Assembly (NCBI GenBank): GCA_020833415.1
Contig: JAJHQJ010000012.1
Location: 1-34,269 of the forward strand
From: Desulfurococcaceae archaeon
GTDB taxonomy: Archaea; Thermoproteota; Thermoprotei_A; Sulfolobales; NBVN01
Reading direction: 5' to 3'
Length of the DNA stretch: 34,269 nucleotides
Within the stretch, counting starts at the first letter, position 1, and every line of letters begins with the position of its first letter. Shown here piece by piece: positions 26,361-34,269 of this stretch. The translations under genes were made by a program, and so were the position numbers. The notes below the pieces were generated by a model that searched no databases, was not told the origin of the DNA, and was given only the letters and a program-made list of their open reading frames with translations.

Positions 26361-26427
26361 TCGAAACGGCAACTAAGGGCTCTCCCGAAGCTTTTAAGCT
26401 GTAGCACATTACTACTTAGAGGGGGTA

Positions 26428-26501
<74 letters not shown>

Positions 26502-26630
26502 CTACACCCGGTGTTCTGAACTCTATCTGAGTGAGACCACCGTAATACTCCATCCTACATAAACTTAGTGTTTCGGGATTAACCGGGTGGCGAGATCCAG
26601 CAATCGAAAGGTAAAAACGGATCCTTAATA

Positions 26631-26849
26631 CTACCCTAGTGCACCTACTCTAATTCTTACACCTCCGTCCGTTCTAGCTATTGTTAGTTCCTGTAGGACT
26701 TCTCTAAACCCGCACGAAGAGCACTTTAGGGTGTACCTCACGATAGCTACACCGTTGGAGACCGTTCTCTCAGTTAGGACAGCGGCCCTATTCTCGCATT
26801 TAGGGCACTTGGGGCCTTCGTTGTACCTCCACGGCATTACCGGTAGCAC
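26631..26849 (-). CDS. Small zinc-ribbon protein
   Basis: CPKCENRAAVLTERTVSNGVAIVRYTLKCSSCGF: two CxxC motifs. Confidence 0.65.
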   Translation of the reverse strand: MLPVMPWRYNEGPKCPKCENRAAVLTERTVSNGVAIVRYTLKCSSCGFREVLQELTIARTDGGVRIRVGALG

Positions 26850-26971
26850 CTCCTTGGTTACCTCTAGACTACCTCTCTGTACCTACACCTATCATGGTAC
26901 TAGCTCTACGCACAGTTTTAAACTCGCTAAAACCCCTAGCCTTAAGTGCTGGAGGTGTACTGTTCTGACCT

Positions 26972-27012
<41 letters not shown>

Positions 27013-27141
27013 TTAAAACACCCTATGGAAGACCCTCTCCTCAAAGACCTCCTCGTAGGCTTTAAGCAGCCTCCTCGTCTGTTTTCCCAGGTTTAGATTA
27101 CCGTAGATAGCTTCCTAGATAGTTATGAGGATGGCTACGGT

Positions 27142-27798
27142 CTATAACCTCTTGAGGCACTCCGGGTTTACTATACACGTATTGCATAGGGGCTTCCTGG
27201 CCTTGCAGGTGGATCTACCGTGCTGTATTAGACTAAGGTGTGCCTTGAGTAGGTAGTTAGCCTCCCTAGGTAGCTCCTCCTCTACGCGCCTCCTTGCTCT
27301 CTCGTAGTTTTCTCTGAGGTCTACTGTTCCGTACCTATGTAGAACCCTCCTTATATGGGTATCAATAGGGAATATGGGGTGGTTCCTGTACATAAGTAGG
27401 AATACATCCGCCGTCTTATAGCCTATACCCGGTATCTTCAGTAGCTTAGTTCTCAGTAGCTCCGGCTCATCATACTCAAGCTCCTCCCTACTTAAGGACC
27501 TCAGTAACTGTAGGATTGTCCTAGCTTTGGCGTAGTGAAGACCCGAAACCCTTATAAGCTCGGCTAGTCTCTCAACCCCTAATTCAAGTATCTTCCCCAC
27601 ATCTACCGGTACCCCAACTACCTCGATAAGCCTAGCTAGTGCTCTAGAGGAGTTTACGTCACTGGTATTCTGAGATAGTATCGTAGCTATTAGGATGTAG
27701 TAAGGGTCTCTGGGAGCTGTAAGTGCTGTGAAGTTCTGGGGGTTTATCCTACTCCAGTAGTATTCGATAACCCTATCGCAGAGGTACCTAACCCTCAT
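27142..27798 (-). CDS. nth: Endonuclease III
   Basis: YILIATILSQNTSDVNSSRAL, LLKIPGIGYKTADVFLLM...PIDTHIRRV, C-terminal Fe-S CKARKPLCNTCIVNPEC. Confidence 0.95.
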   Translation of the reverse strand: MRVRYLCDRVIEYYWSRINPQNFTALTAPRDPYYILIATILSQNTSDVNSSRALARLIEVVGVPVDVGKILELGVERLAELIRVSGLHYAKARTILQLLRSLSREELEYDEPELLRTKLLKIPGIGYKTADVFLLMYRNHPIFPIDTHIRRVLHRYGTVDLRENYERARRRVEEELPREANYLLKAHLSLIQHGRSTCKARKPLCNTCIVNPECLKRL

Positions 27799-27844
27799 CG
27801 TAGGAGCTCTTTTAACCTCAGGTTATAAGCTTCCGGGGATCGTC

Positions 27845-28510
27845 GTGCTAGCTCTACTACTCTCAGACATACACGGTAGGGTATCCCTACTTAGAAGGAT
27901 CGTTAAGACTTCCGACTACGACCTAGCGCTCGTAGCTGGGGATCTATCCAACTACGCCGGCGGGGGCTACGGGGAGGTTCTCGAGCTTCTATCGGAGAGC
28001 TTACCCCTCACTATAGTTGTTCCCGGGAACGTAGATCCTCCGGAGATCCTCAACCTAAGTCTGGGGAACGTCGTTATACTACACACCTCCGTAGTCGATG
28101 TACGCGGCCTACTGGTTGCCGGGGTAGGTGGTGGGATCGGGTTTAGCTTCTGGGGTATACCCTACCTAGCTGAGTACCACATAGCCGACTTCGTTAAGAA
28201 ACTCTCCGAGGAGTTGAGGAGGTCTTCCAGAGCCCTCCACATACTACTTACCCACACACCACCCTACAATAGTGGTGTAGATAAGTTGTACAGCGGAGAA
28301 GTCGTCGGGTCTAAAGCATTGCGGAACTTCCTAGAGGAGTTCAAACCCCTCCTACACGTATGCGGACACGTACACGAGAGTCGCGGAGTCTCTACACTTG
28401 GTAGAACCACCGTAGTTAATCCTGGACCAGCTATGGTTGGCTACTACGCAGTATCCAGGGTAGACCTAGACCGTGGAAGAGTCGATGTAGAACTCGCGAG
28501 AGTTAAGTAG
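27845..28510 (+). CDS. Calcineurin-like metallophosphoesterase
   Basis: LSDIHGRVSLL, LVAGDLSNYAGG, VPGNVDPPEIL, LLTHTPPYN, VCGHVHESRG. Confidence 0.92.
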   Translation: MLALLLSDIHGRVSLLRRIVKTSDYDLALVAGDLSNYAGGGYGEVLELLSESLPLTIVVPGNVDPPEILNLSLGNVVILHTSVVDVRGLLVAGVGGGIGFSFWGIPYLAEYHIADFVKKLSEELRRSSRALHILLTHTPPYNSGVDKLYSGEVVGSKALRNFLEEFKPLLHVCGHVHESRGVSTLGRTTVVNPGPAMVGYYAVSRVDLDRGRVDVELARVK

Positions 28511-28537
28511 CTAATAAGCTCCTAACTGACGTATTTC

Positions 28538-28854
28538 GGGGGTGTGCGGGTAGGGCTGGGAGTTCGCCGCCTCCCCTCGCCGAAGGCGTAAGGCGGGGCC
28601 AGTAACCCGTACCACCCGGAGATCCCCGCTCCCGGAACTCCGCGTCAGCGGTGAAGCCCGCCCCGTGGGGTCGGCGGTGGCGGAGGCCCTCCTGGAGGGG
28701 AGGGTCTACCGCCTTTGCGGGGGGAACCTGGCCAGGCCCGGAAGGGAGCAACCTAACCCCCGACGTCGACGTTCACGGGTCACCGGGTAGAGGACGGCGC
28801 GGAGAGGTCCGGAAGTGGGTTAGCTCCGGGTGGGAGGGGGCCGCACACCCCCTC
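28538..28854 (+). ncRNA. Signal recognition particle 7S RNA
   Basis: Terminal stem GGGGGTGTGCGG/CCGCACACCCCC; S-domain core CTGGCCAGGCCCGGAAGGGAGCAACC; about 317 nt; TATA-like sequence upstream. Confidence 0.93.
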
Positions 28855-28887
28855 TAAAGCTATGATCGACTTACTAGGAGGAGTTCC

Positions 28888-30078
28888 TCAGTATAGTCCA
28901 GGTGCTCTGTAGACCCTAATTAGGGTGTACTTAGCTAGCTTAACTACCCCAGGCTCTAGAATGGTGAAGCCATGTGACTCTGCTATAGGTCTCTGCACAG
29001 GTGAAGGAGCTTCGAAAATCTCTGCAGTACCCTCCTCCTCATTGATCAGCTTAACGAACCTCAGCCTTGTGAAGGCCGTGAACCTCCCCCTGTAAGTGTA
29101 GTCGTGGCCTAGCCTTAGTAGTCCGGTTAGGTAGTGGGCTACTGGGTCACCTCCCTGCATAACCTTAAGTAGGGGCTGGAGTACGAAGACAGCCCCGGAT
29201 ACGGTAGACTGGATAAGCCCGGGTAGCAGTACCACAGGTTTTCCACGTAGGGATACTAGCGACGTCACCCTACCGGGTTGAACTGCTACACCCCTGACTA
29301 GGACCTCAACACCATCTAGAGAGCTTACAGTCCGGAACGTTAGGTCCTTATCCCCTAGTGACGCACCACCTATTGTTACCACAGCATCGTACTCCTCTAC
29401 ACCTACCCCAACCACCTCCCTAATGACCTCGGTAGAGTCCTCCACGGGCTTGGATACGGTGATCCCACCTGCCAGAGGTTCGCACATGCTCCTAACGACT
29501 AGGCTACTGGTCTCCCTTCTAGAGCCCTCAGCAAGCTCTGTACCTACCGGTACTACAAGTACCCTAGGTCTGACGAACACCTTGAGCGTGGAGAGACCCA
29601 GCTCAGCTAGGAGTCTAGCCTTAGCTGGGGTAACTAGGGAGCCCCTCCTAGCTACTATGTCCGACCTGGCTACATCCAATCCCCTACGTATGATCTCAGA
29701 CCCCTCCTCCAGGAACCTCGGAGCTATGACCTCACCCCCCACTACGCGGGCGGCCTCGACTGGAAGCACGGCCACAGTACCCTCGGGGACGGGCTCACCG
29801 GTCCTAACGTAGGTAGCCTCGCACCTACCTAGGGTACTACCCTCTACCAACCTATACGATAGCCCGCTACAGGAAGACAGCGCGAACCCATCTACGTGCG
29901 ATATGTCATACTCCGGCAGGTCCCTAGGAGCCGTCAAGTCCTCAGCTAGGAACCTACCAACCGAGTTAGTTACATCAACCTCCTCCACCCCGAGAGACTT
30001 GAAGTACTTCCTTAGAATACCCCTCAGGTTCGCCAGGTCCACGTACTTGAATAGACCCTCAGGTACTGGGGACGGCAT
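28888..30078 (-). CDS. moeA: Molybdopterin molybdenumtransferase MoeA
   Basis: DLPEYDISHVDGFAL, VRTGEPVPEGTVAVLPVEAARV, VVTIGGASLGDKDLT, VAVQPGRVTSLVSLRGKPVVLLPGL. Confidence 0.92.
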   Translation of the reverse strand: MPSPVPEGLFKYVDLANLRGILRKYFKSLGVEEVDVTNSVGRFLAEDLTAPRDLPEYDISHVDGFALSSCSGLSYRLVEGSTLGRCEATYVRTGEPVPEGTVAVLPVEAARVVGGEVIAPRFLEEGSEIIRRGLDVARSDIVARRGSLVTPAKARLLAELGLSTLKVFVRPRVLVVPVGTELAEGSRRETSSLVVRSMCEPLAGGITVSKPVEDSTEVIREVVGVGVEEYDAVVTIGGASLGDKDLTFRTVSSLDGVEVLVRGVAVQPGRVTSLVSLRGKPVVLLPGLIQSTVSGAVFVLQPLLKVMQGGDPVAHYLTGLLRLGHDYTYRGRFTAFTRLRFVKLINEEEGTAEIFEAPSPVQRPIAESHGFTILEPGVVKLAKYTLIRVYRAPGLY

Positions 30079-30130
30079 ACGTATTCAGTATACTAGACTA
30101 TGCCAAGGCTTTTAAAGTCGAGGAGAGGCC

Positions 30131-32065
30131 CTAGCCCTTCCTAACTATAGAGGCCCTACCCGGTATTAGCTTGGCTATGTTGTTAACGGTGAGTCCACGC
30201 ACGTCCGGGCATCTCTCAACAAGGTAACCCCTTATCTCCTTGGAGATCTCATCAATACCGAGATTCCCCGGGACTACCTCAACCCAGGCAACAGCTCTTG
30301 AGGCTACTAGCTCTGGAGGACCTATAACGATGTCGTAGGTGTCTCCGTAGTATGCTACCCCTATCCCAAGTCTCAGCTTAACCCCCCTAATGTAGTTCCT
30401 CTGCCCGTAGACCATGAAGGAGCCCCTCGGTAAGTACTGCCCGGGGGGTGCCGCTAGCTTAACCTGATCTCCGTAGACCCAGAAGACGTCGACTGAGGCG
30501 AGCCCGGCTTTCCAGGCCTTACTATAGGATGCTGCCAGCGTAGCTACCTCGTAGAGGTCCCTCTCACCTACCTCACGACCCTGGGTCAGTATGACGAACA
30601 CCGCGGCTCCGTGGATGTCCGCGTGCATGAATATGTCCCTAGGCCCTAGGTACCTCCTAACGATAACCTCGTTCTGCGAGGCATCGCGCCCCCCTATAGC
30701 TAGGAAGCCGCTTGAGGTCTCTACCCACAGGAACCTACTGAACCAGGAGACCCTCCTAGGTCTTACCCTAAGGGCCTCCAGGAGGACCCTACGCCTAGCT
30801 AGCTCATCCAACCTCCTCTTAAGCTCCTCAACTACAGCCCTAGCCCTCCCGTACTTCTCAGTTAGGTGGACGTACCTACCCCTAAGCTCGCTGTACTGCT
30901 CCACAAGGTCCTTATACACAAGTAGCTTCAGTTCACCATCGGGTAGCCTAATGAGTACCGAACCCTCGGACGGGTTCCCCTCTACCGGACCGCATCTCTC
31001 TAGACAGCCCCAGCCGCAGTCCTTGATAGCCCTTCTGCAGCACCCCCATATCTCCTCAACGACGTGGTAGTTCCTCTCGAATAGTTCCAACTCCCTGGAT
31101 ACGGCGGCTACGTACTCCTCCAGCCTTCTAAGTTCGCTCTCAGCCTCCTCCAGGGTCTTAGATACCCTAGCCTCCTCCTCCTTAATCCGCGCGAGCTCAG
31201 CCTGCTTCTGCTCGTGGGAGGATAGCTCTCTGAAGTATTCCTCGACTAGCTGGTTCATGGACTTGTACTCCACTACCTCGAGGCCCTCGGCTACCCTACT
31301 CGGGGTGAACGGTAGGAAGCCCACGGGCCTACCTGAGGATATGATGAGGCACGGCCTAGGGGACTCCAGGACCTTCCTAATGAACTCCCTGACCTCATCA
31401 ACGTATTTGAGGACCACGTCGGTGCCCAGCTCCGCAACCTTAGCTGTACGCACCCTAGGGTCTAGGACCTCGTTAACCACCTCCGGGGGTATGCCGAAGA
31501 CCCTTACTAGGAACTGCGCTAGGTTACCCGAGAAGCCCCTCGCAGCTGCGACTACGTCCTCGGGGCTGGCTCTAAGGATATCGGTAGGCGCTGGCGGTGG
31601 CACGTACCTAGTACCGGGGCGTACCTCCCTGTCCCTAACCTTCAGGCCCCTGTTTACAGCTAGAACCCTACCATCACCGTCTACTAAGGCTATGATGCCC
31701 CTCGGTAGGAGTTCGACGTAGAGCTTGAGCCTCCTGCCACCACTCTCAAACTCGAGTACAGCCACCCTCTCCAGACCTAGCTGACCTACACCAACGAGCC
31801 TCGCTCCATCTAGGAACTTCCTGAACTGCCTAGCAACACCTAGGGACTCTGTTGTGAAGATGTGCCTACTTACGTGGATCCTCCTACCCGCCTCAGCCAC
31901 TAAGTAGAGTACGTCATCTCCACACCTAAGCTCCAGCACTAGGAGGTCCCTTAGGGGTACGTAAACATTCCGAACACTACACCCAGAGAGCTTACCCAAC
32001 TCCCTAAGCACTACCGCTAGATCGATCGACGTAAGGACCTCCTTAGGCTTCGCCGAGCTCACCAC
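30131..32065 (-). CDS. RqcH/NEMF (NFACT)-like ribosome quality-control protein
   Basis: SIDLAVVLRELGKL N-terminus, central coiled coil, NFACT-R-like WFSRFLWVETSSGFLAIGGRDASQNEVIVRRYLGPRDIFMHADIHGAAVFVI. Confidence 0.92.
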   Translation of the reverse strand: MVSSAKPKEVLTSIDLAVVLRELGKLSGCSVRNVYVPLRDLLVLELRCGDDVLYLVAEAGRRIHVSRHIFTTESLGVARQFRKFLDGARLVGVGQLGLERVAVLEFESGGRRLKLYVELLPRGIIALVDGDGRVLAVNRGLKVRDREVRPGTRYVPPPAPTDILRASPEDVVAAARGFSGNLAQFLVRVFGIPPEVVNEVLDPRVRTAKVAELGTDVVLKYVDEVREFIRKVLESPRPCLIISSGRPVGFLPFTPSRVAEGLEVVEYKSMNQLVEEYFRELSSHEQKQAELARIKEEEARVSKTLEEAESELRRLEEYVAAVSRELELFERNYHVVEEIWGCCRRAIKDCGWGCLERCGPVEGNPSEGSVLIRLPDGELKLLVYKDLVEQYSELRGRYVHLTEKYGRARAVVEELKRRLDELARRRVLLEALRVRPRRVSWFSRFLWVETSSGFLAIGGRDASQNEVIVRRYLGPRDIFMHADIHGAAVFVILTQGREVGERDLYEVATLAASYSKAWKAGLASVDVFWVYGDQVKLAAPPGQYLPRGSFMVYGQRNYIRGVKLRLGIGVAYYGDTYDIVIGPPELVASRAVAWVEVVPGNLGIDEISKEIRGYLVERCPDVRGLTVNNIAKLIPGRASIVRKG

Positions 32066-32094
32066 AGCCCCCCAGGTGGTAGTTTTCTAACTAG

Positions 32095-32772
32095 TTGAGT
32101 ACTCTCCCAGGGGGTTGTAGGGTGAGGTACATTAGGGCCTCTCTAGGTAGGTACGCGATACGTAATACGGCTGAGGAGGTGGTGCTTTGGGCCCCCTCGC
32201 TACTACTCGGTAGTCCGGAGCCGGGTAACGAGGTGCTGATCTCTGACTGCTCCATCAGCTACCTATTCAGTAGGCGGGACGCTATCCGCGCGCTATCCTC
32301 CGTAGTGGTACCTGGTAGAGCCGTTAGCTTGACCGATAGGATACCCCTAGAGGCGCCGGAGCTAGAGCCTGTCGACTGCAGCCCGGAAGGGCTCGAGAAC
32401 TCCGTTAAGTACCTCCTGGAGCTCCTCCGCGAGTCTGCGGAAGCCGCGCCCCGGTTCCCGGGATTCACTAGACAGCTCCTCTCGCGGTTCCTCTCACCAA
32501 CCAGGCTGGTCCTAGGAGATACGAGGGGGTTCGAGAGGGGTGTTGGTACTGGGATAGCATCGTCCCTAGCTAGAGATATCGTAGCTAGGCTCGCGGAGTT
32601 CCTCGGTAGTGGGGTTAGCGAGGTTGTAAAGGTACTCTACGTAATAGACCTAAGGAAACCCCAGGCTCTTTTAGTGGTTGGAGATATGCTGGTGAGGAAC
32701 TACGTAGTTAGCTCAGAGCTATCCAGAGACCGTGAGGCCCTGCGTAAGATAGCGCAGCTTACTAAGTCTTAG
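32095..32772 (+). CDS. Hypothetical protein, no family recognised
   Basis: Long non-overlapped ORF with plausible composition, divergent from rqcH-like gene; start may be a GTG near 32122. Confidence 0.65.
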   Translation: MSTLPGGCRVRYIRASLGRYAIRNTAEEVVLWAPSLLLGSPEPGNEVLISDCSISYLFSRRDAIRALSSVVVPGRAVSLTDRIPLEAPELEPVDCSPEGLENSVKYLLELLRESAEAAPRFPGFTRQLLSRFLSPTRLVLGDTRGFERGVGTGIASSLARDIVARLAEFLGSGVSEVVKVLYVIDLRKPQALLVVGDMLVRNYVVSSELSRDREALRKIAQLTKS

Positions 32773-33733
32773 AGTAGAGCCAGCAGGCTACCATATGCCC
32801 TTTAGAGCTCTCAAAGAACGGGGGTTCCCTGGTTCTACAGATATCCATAGCGTAGGGGCATCTCGGGTGGAACCTACAGCCAGGTGGTGGGTTTATAGGC
32901 GATGGGGGTTCTCCCTGCGGTTTTACCCTCTTCCTTTCCCTAGATAGCCTGGGGTCGGGTATGGGTACTGATGATAGTAGCATCATCGAGTAGGGGTGCT
33001 TGGGGTCGTTGAAGATGCTCTCAGAATCTCCGACCTCTACTACCTTACCTAAGTACATTACGGCCATCCTGTTGCTCATGTACTTAACTACAGCTATATC
33101 ATGGGATATGAACATGTAGGTCAGGTTGTACCTTCTCTGAAGGTCCTTCAGTAGCTCTAGGATCTGAGCCTGTACTGATACATCCAGTGACGATGTGGGC
33201 TCGTCGAGGACCACGAACTTGGGTCTGAGTATTATAGCCCTTAGGATAGCTACCCTCTGCTTCTGACCTCCCGAAAGCTCGTGAGGATACCTGTAGAGGT
33301 GTTCACTACCTAACCCAACAGTTTCCAGTTGCTTAGCTAAGTACTCCTCTGCGTTACCTACGTTTACTCCGTGCTCTCTGAGGGGTTCCAGTAGGGTCTC
33401 AGCTATGGTGAGCCTCGGGTTAAGCGATGTATGGGGGTCTTGGAAGACCATCTGGGCATTCCTCCTAAACTCCTTAAGCTCCCCACCCCTCAGCTTCGTT
33501 ACGTCCTTACCTTCGAAGAGTATCCTACCAGATGTAGGTTCGTAGAGTCTTAGCACGGTCTTCCCTAGGGTGGTCTTACCGCACCCGCTCTCACCTACAA
33601 CACCCAGAGTCTCTCCCGGGTAGATCTCCAGGTTTACGCCGTCAACAGCCTTAACCTTCTTAGTGAAGGACCCCCTAACGCTGAAGTACTTACGTAGGTT
33701 CTCAACTTTAACTAGAGGCTCCACGTACATCAC
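32762..33733 (-). CDS. Oligo/dipeptide ABC transporter ATP-binding protein (DppF/OppF-like)
   Basis: GESGCGKTTLGKTVLRLYEPTSG, HELSGGQKQRVAILRAI, CRFHPRCPYAMDICRTREPP oligopeptide-ATPase C-terminal motif. Confidence 0.95.
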   Translation of the reverse strand: MMYVEPLVKVENLRKYFSVRGSFTKKVKAVDGVNLEIYPGETLGVVGESGCGKTTLGKTVLRLYEPTSGRILFEGKDVTKLRGGELKEFRRNAQMVFQDPHTSLNPRLTIAETLLEPLREHGVNVGNAEEYLAKQLETVGLGSEHLYRYPHELSGGQKQRVAILRAIILRPKFVVLDEPTSSLDVSVQAQILELLKDLQRRYNLTYMFISHDIAVVKYMSNRMAVMYLGKVVEVGDSESIFNDPKHPYSMMLLSSVPIPDPRLSRERKRVKPQGEPPSPINPPPGCRFHPRCPYAMDICRTREPPFFESSKGHMVACWLYSKT

Positions 33734-34269
33734 CTTCTCTCAACGAGCCAGCACGCAACTCTATGGTTCTTACTTACACTCACTAGAGGGGGTTCCCTAG
33801 TTCTACAGATATCCATAGCGTAGGGGCATCTCGGGTGGAACCTACAGCCAGGTGGTGGGTTTATCAGGGACGGTACAACACCGGGGATACTCTCAAGCTT
33901 CTCGATCCTCCTAGCCGGGTTCGGGACGGACCTCAGGAGTAACTTAGTATACGGGTGCTCTGCACTGTAGAACAGTTCCTCGGTCTCAGCCTCCTCAACG
34001 ATCTTACCGGCGTACATCACGTAGACCCTCTGAGCCATCTCAGCAACTATCCCTAGGTTATGGGTTATCAGTACTATACTCATCCCGTACCTGGACTGGA
34101 GGTCCTTAAGTAGGTCGAGTATCTGTGCTTGAACGGTGACGTCTAGGTTGGTGGTGGGCTCATCAGCTATTAGTAGTCTAGGCCTATTAGATAGACCTAT
34201 CGATATCACAGCCCTCTGCCTCATACCTCCTGAGAGCTCGTGCGGGTAGTTCCTAACCCTGATCTCGGG
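33730..34269 (-). CDS. Oligo/dipeptide ABC transporter ATP-binding protein (DppD/OppD-like), 5' truncated at window edge
   Basis: Frame open to window end (PEIRVRNYPHELSGGMRQRAVISIGLSNRPRLLIADEPTTNLDV...). Confidence 0.95.
   Translation of the reverse strand, partial: PEIRVRNYPHELSGGMRQRAVISIGLSNRPRLLIADEPTTNLDVTVQAQILDLLKDLQSRYGMSIVLITHNLGIVAEMAQRVYVMYAGKIVEEAETEELFYSAEHPYTKLLLRSVPNPARRIEKLESIPGVVPSLINPPPGCRFHPRCPYAMDICRTREPPLVSVSKNHRVACWLVERR

Noticed and set aside
28503-28857. ORFs 28503-28751 (-) and 28651-28857 (+)
   Set aside because: Both lie within the SRP RNA gene and are compositional artefacts.

Overview
The window is a hyperthermophile-like archaeal (crenarchaeal-type) chromosome segment, gene-dense and mostly housekeeping. 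Recognisable genes: PEPCK (GTP, 5' truncated), MoaC, an Lrp/AsnC regulator, a Trm5-like methyltransferase, MCM, a GINS subunit, fibrillarin, Nop5, an Fe/B12-type ABC importer, TrkH, L37e, Sm-like protein, a PUA protein, Pcc1, S3Ae, PheS/PheT, endonuclease III, a metallophosphoesterase, MoeA, an RqcH/NEMF-like protein, and two Dpp/Opp ATPases (one truncated by the window edge). RNA genes: tRNA-Leu(GAG), tRNA-Ala(GGC), tRNA-Lys(UUU), the SRP 7S RNA, and two C/D-box sRNAs not in the ORF track. One C/D guide is complementary to the 16S decoding region at the C1402 equivalent; one guide of the other sRNA is complementary to a GCCGGAGGAAG-type 16S segment. Less ordinary features: (1) a ~148-nt structured RNA candidate with its own TATA box at ~15011-15158 that I cannot assign to a family; (2) a full-length zinc-finger-less TnpB-like gene abutting a 5'-truncated, frameshifted antiporter remnant; (3) at least six scattered solo TnpB 3'-end / omegaRNA-hairpin-like relics without an intact tnpB; (4) a perfect 9-3-9 inverted repeat at the start codon and predicted TSS of the metal/B12 importer operon; (5) two conserved genes with no in-frame canonical start codon; (6) a 77-nt near-identical block shared by the two Dpp/Opp ATPase genes. 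All family names come from reading motifs; no database search was run.
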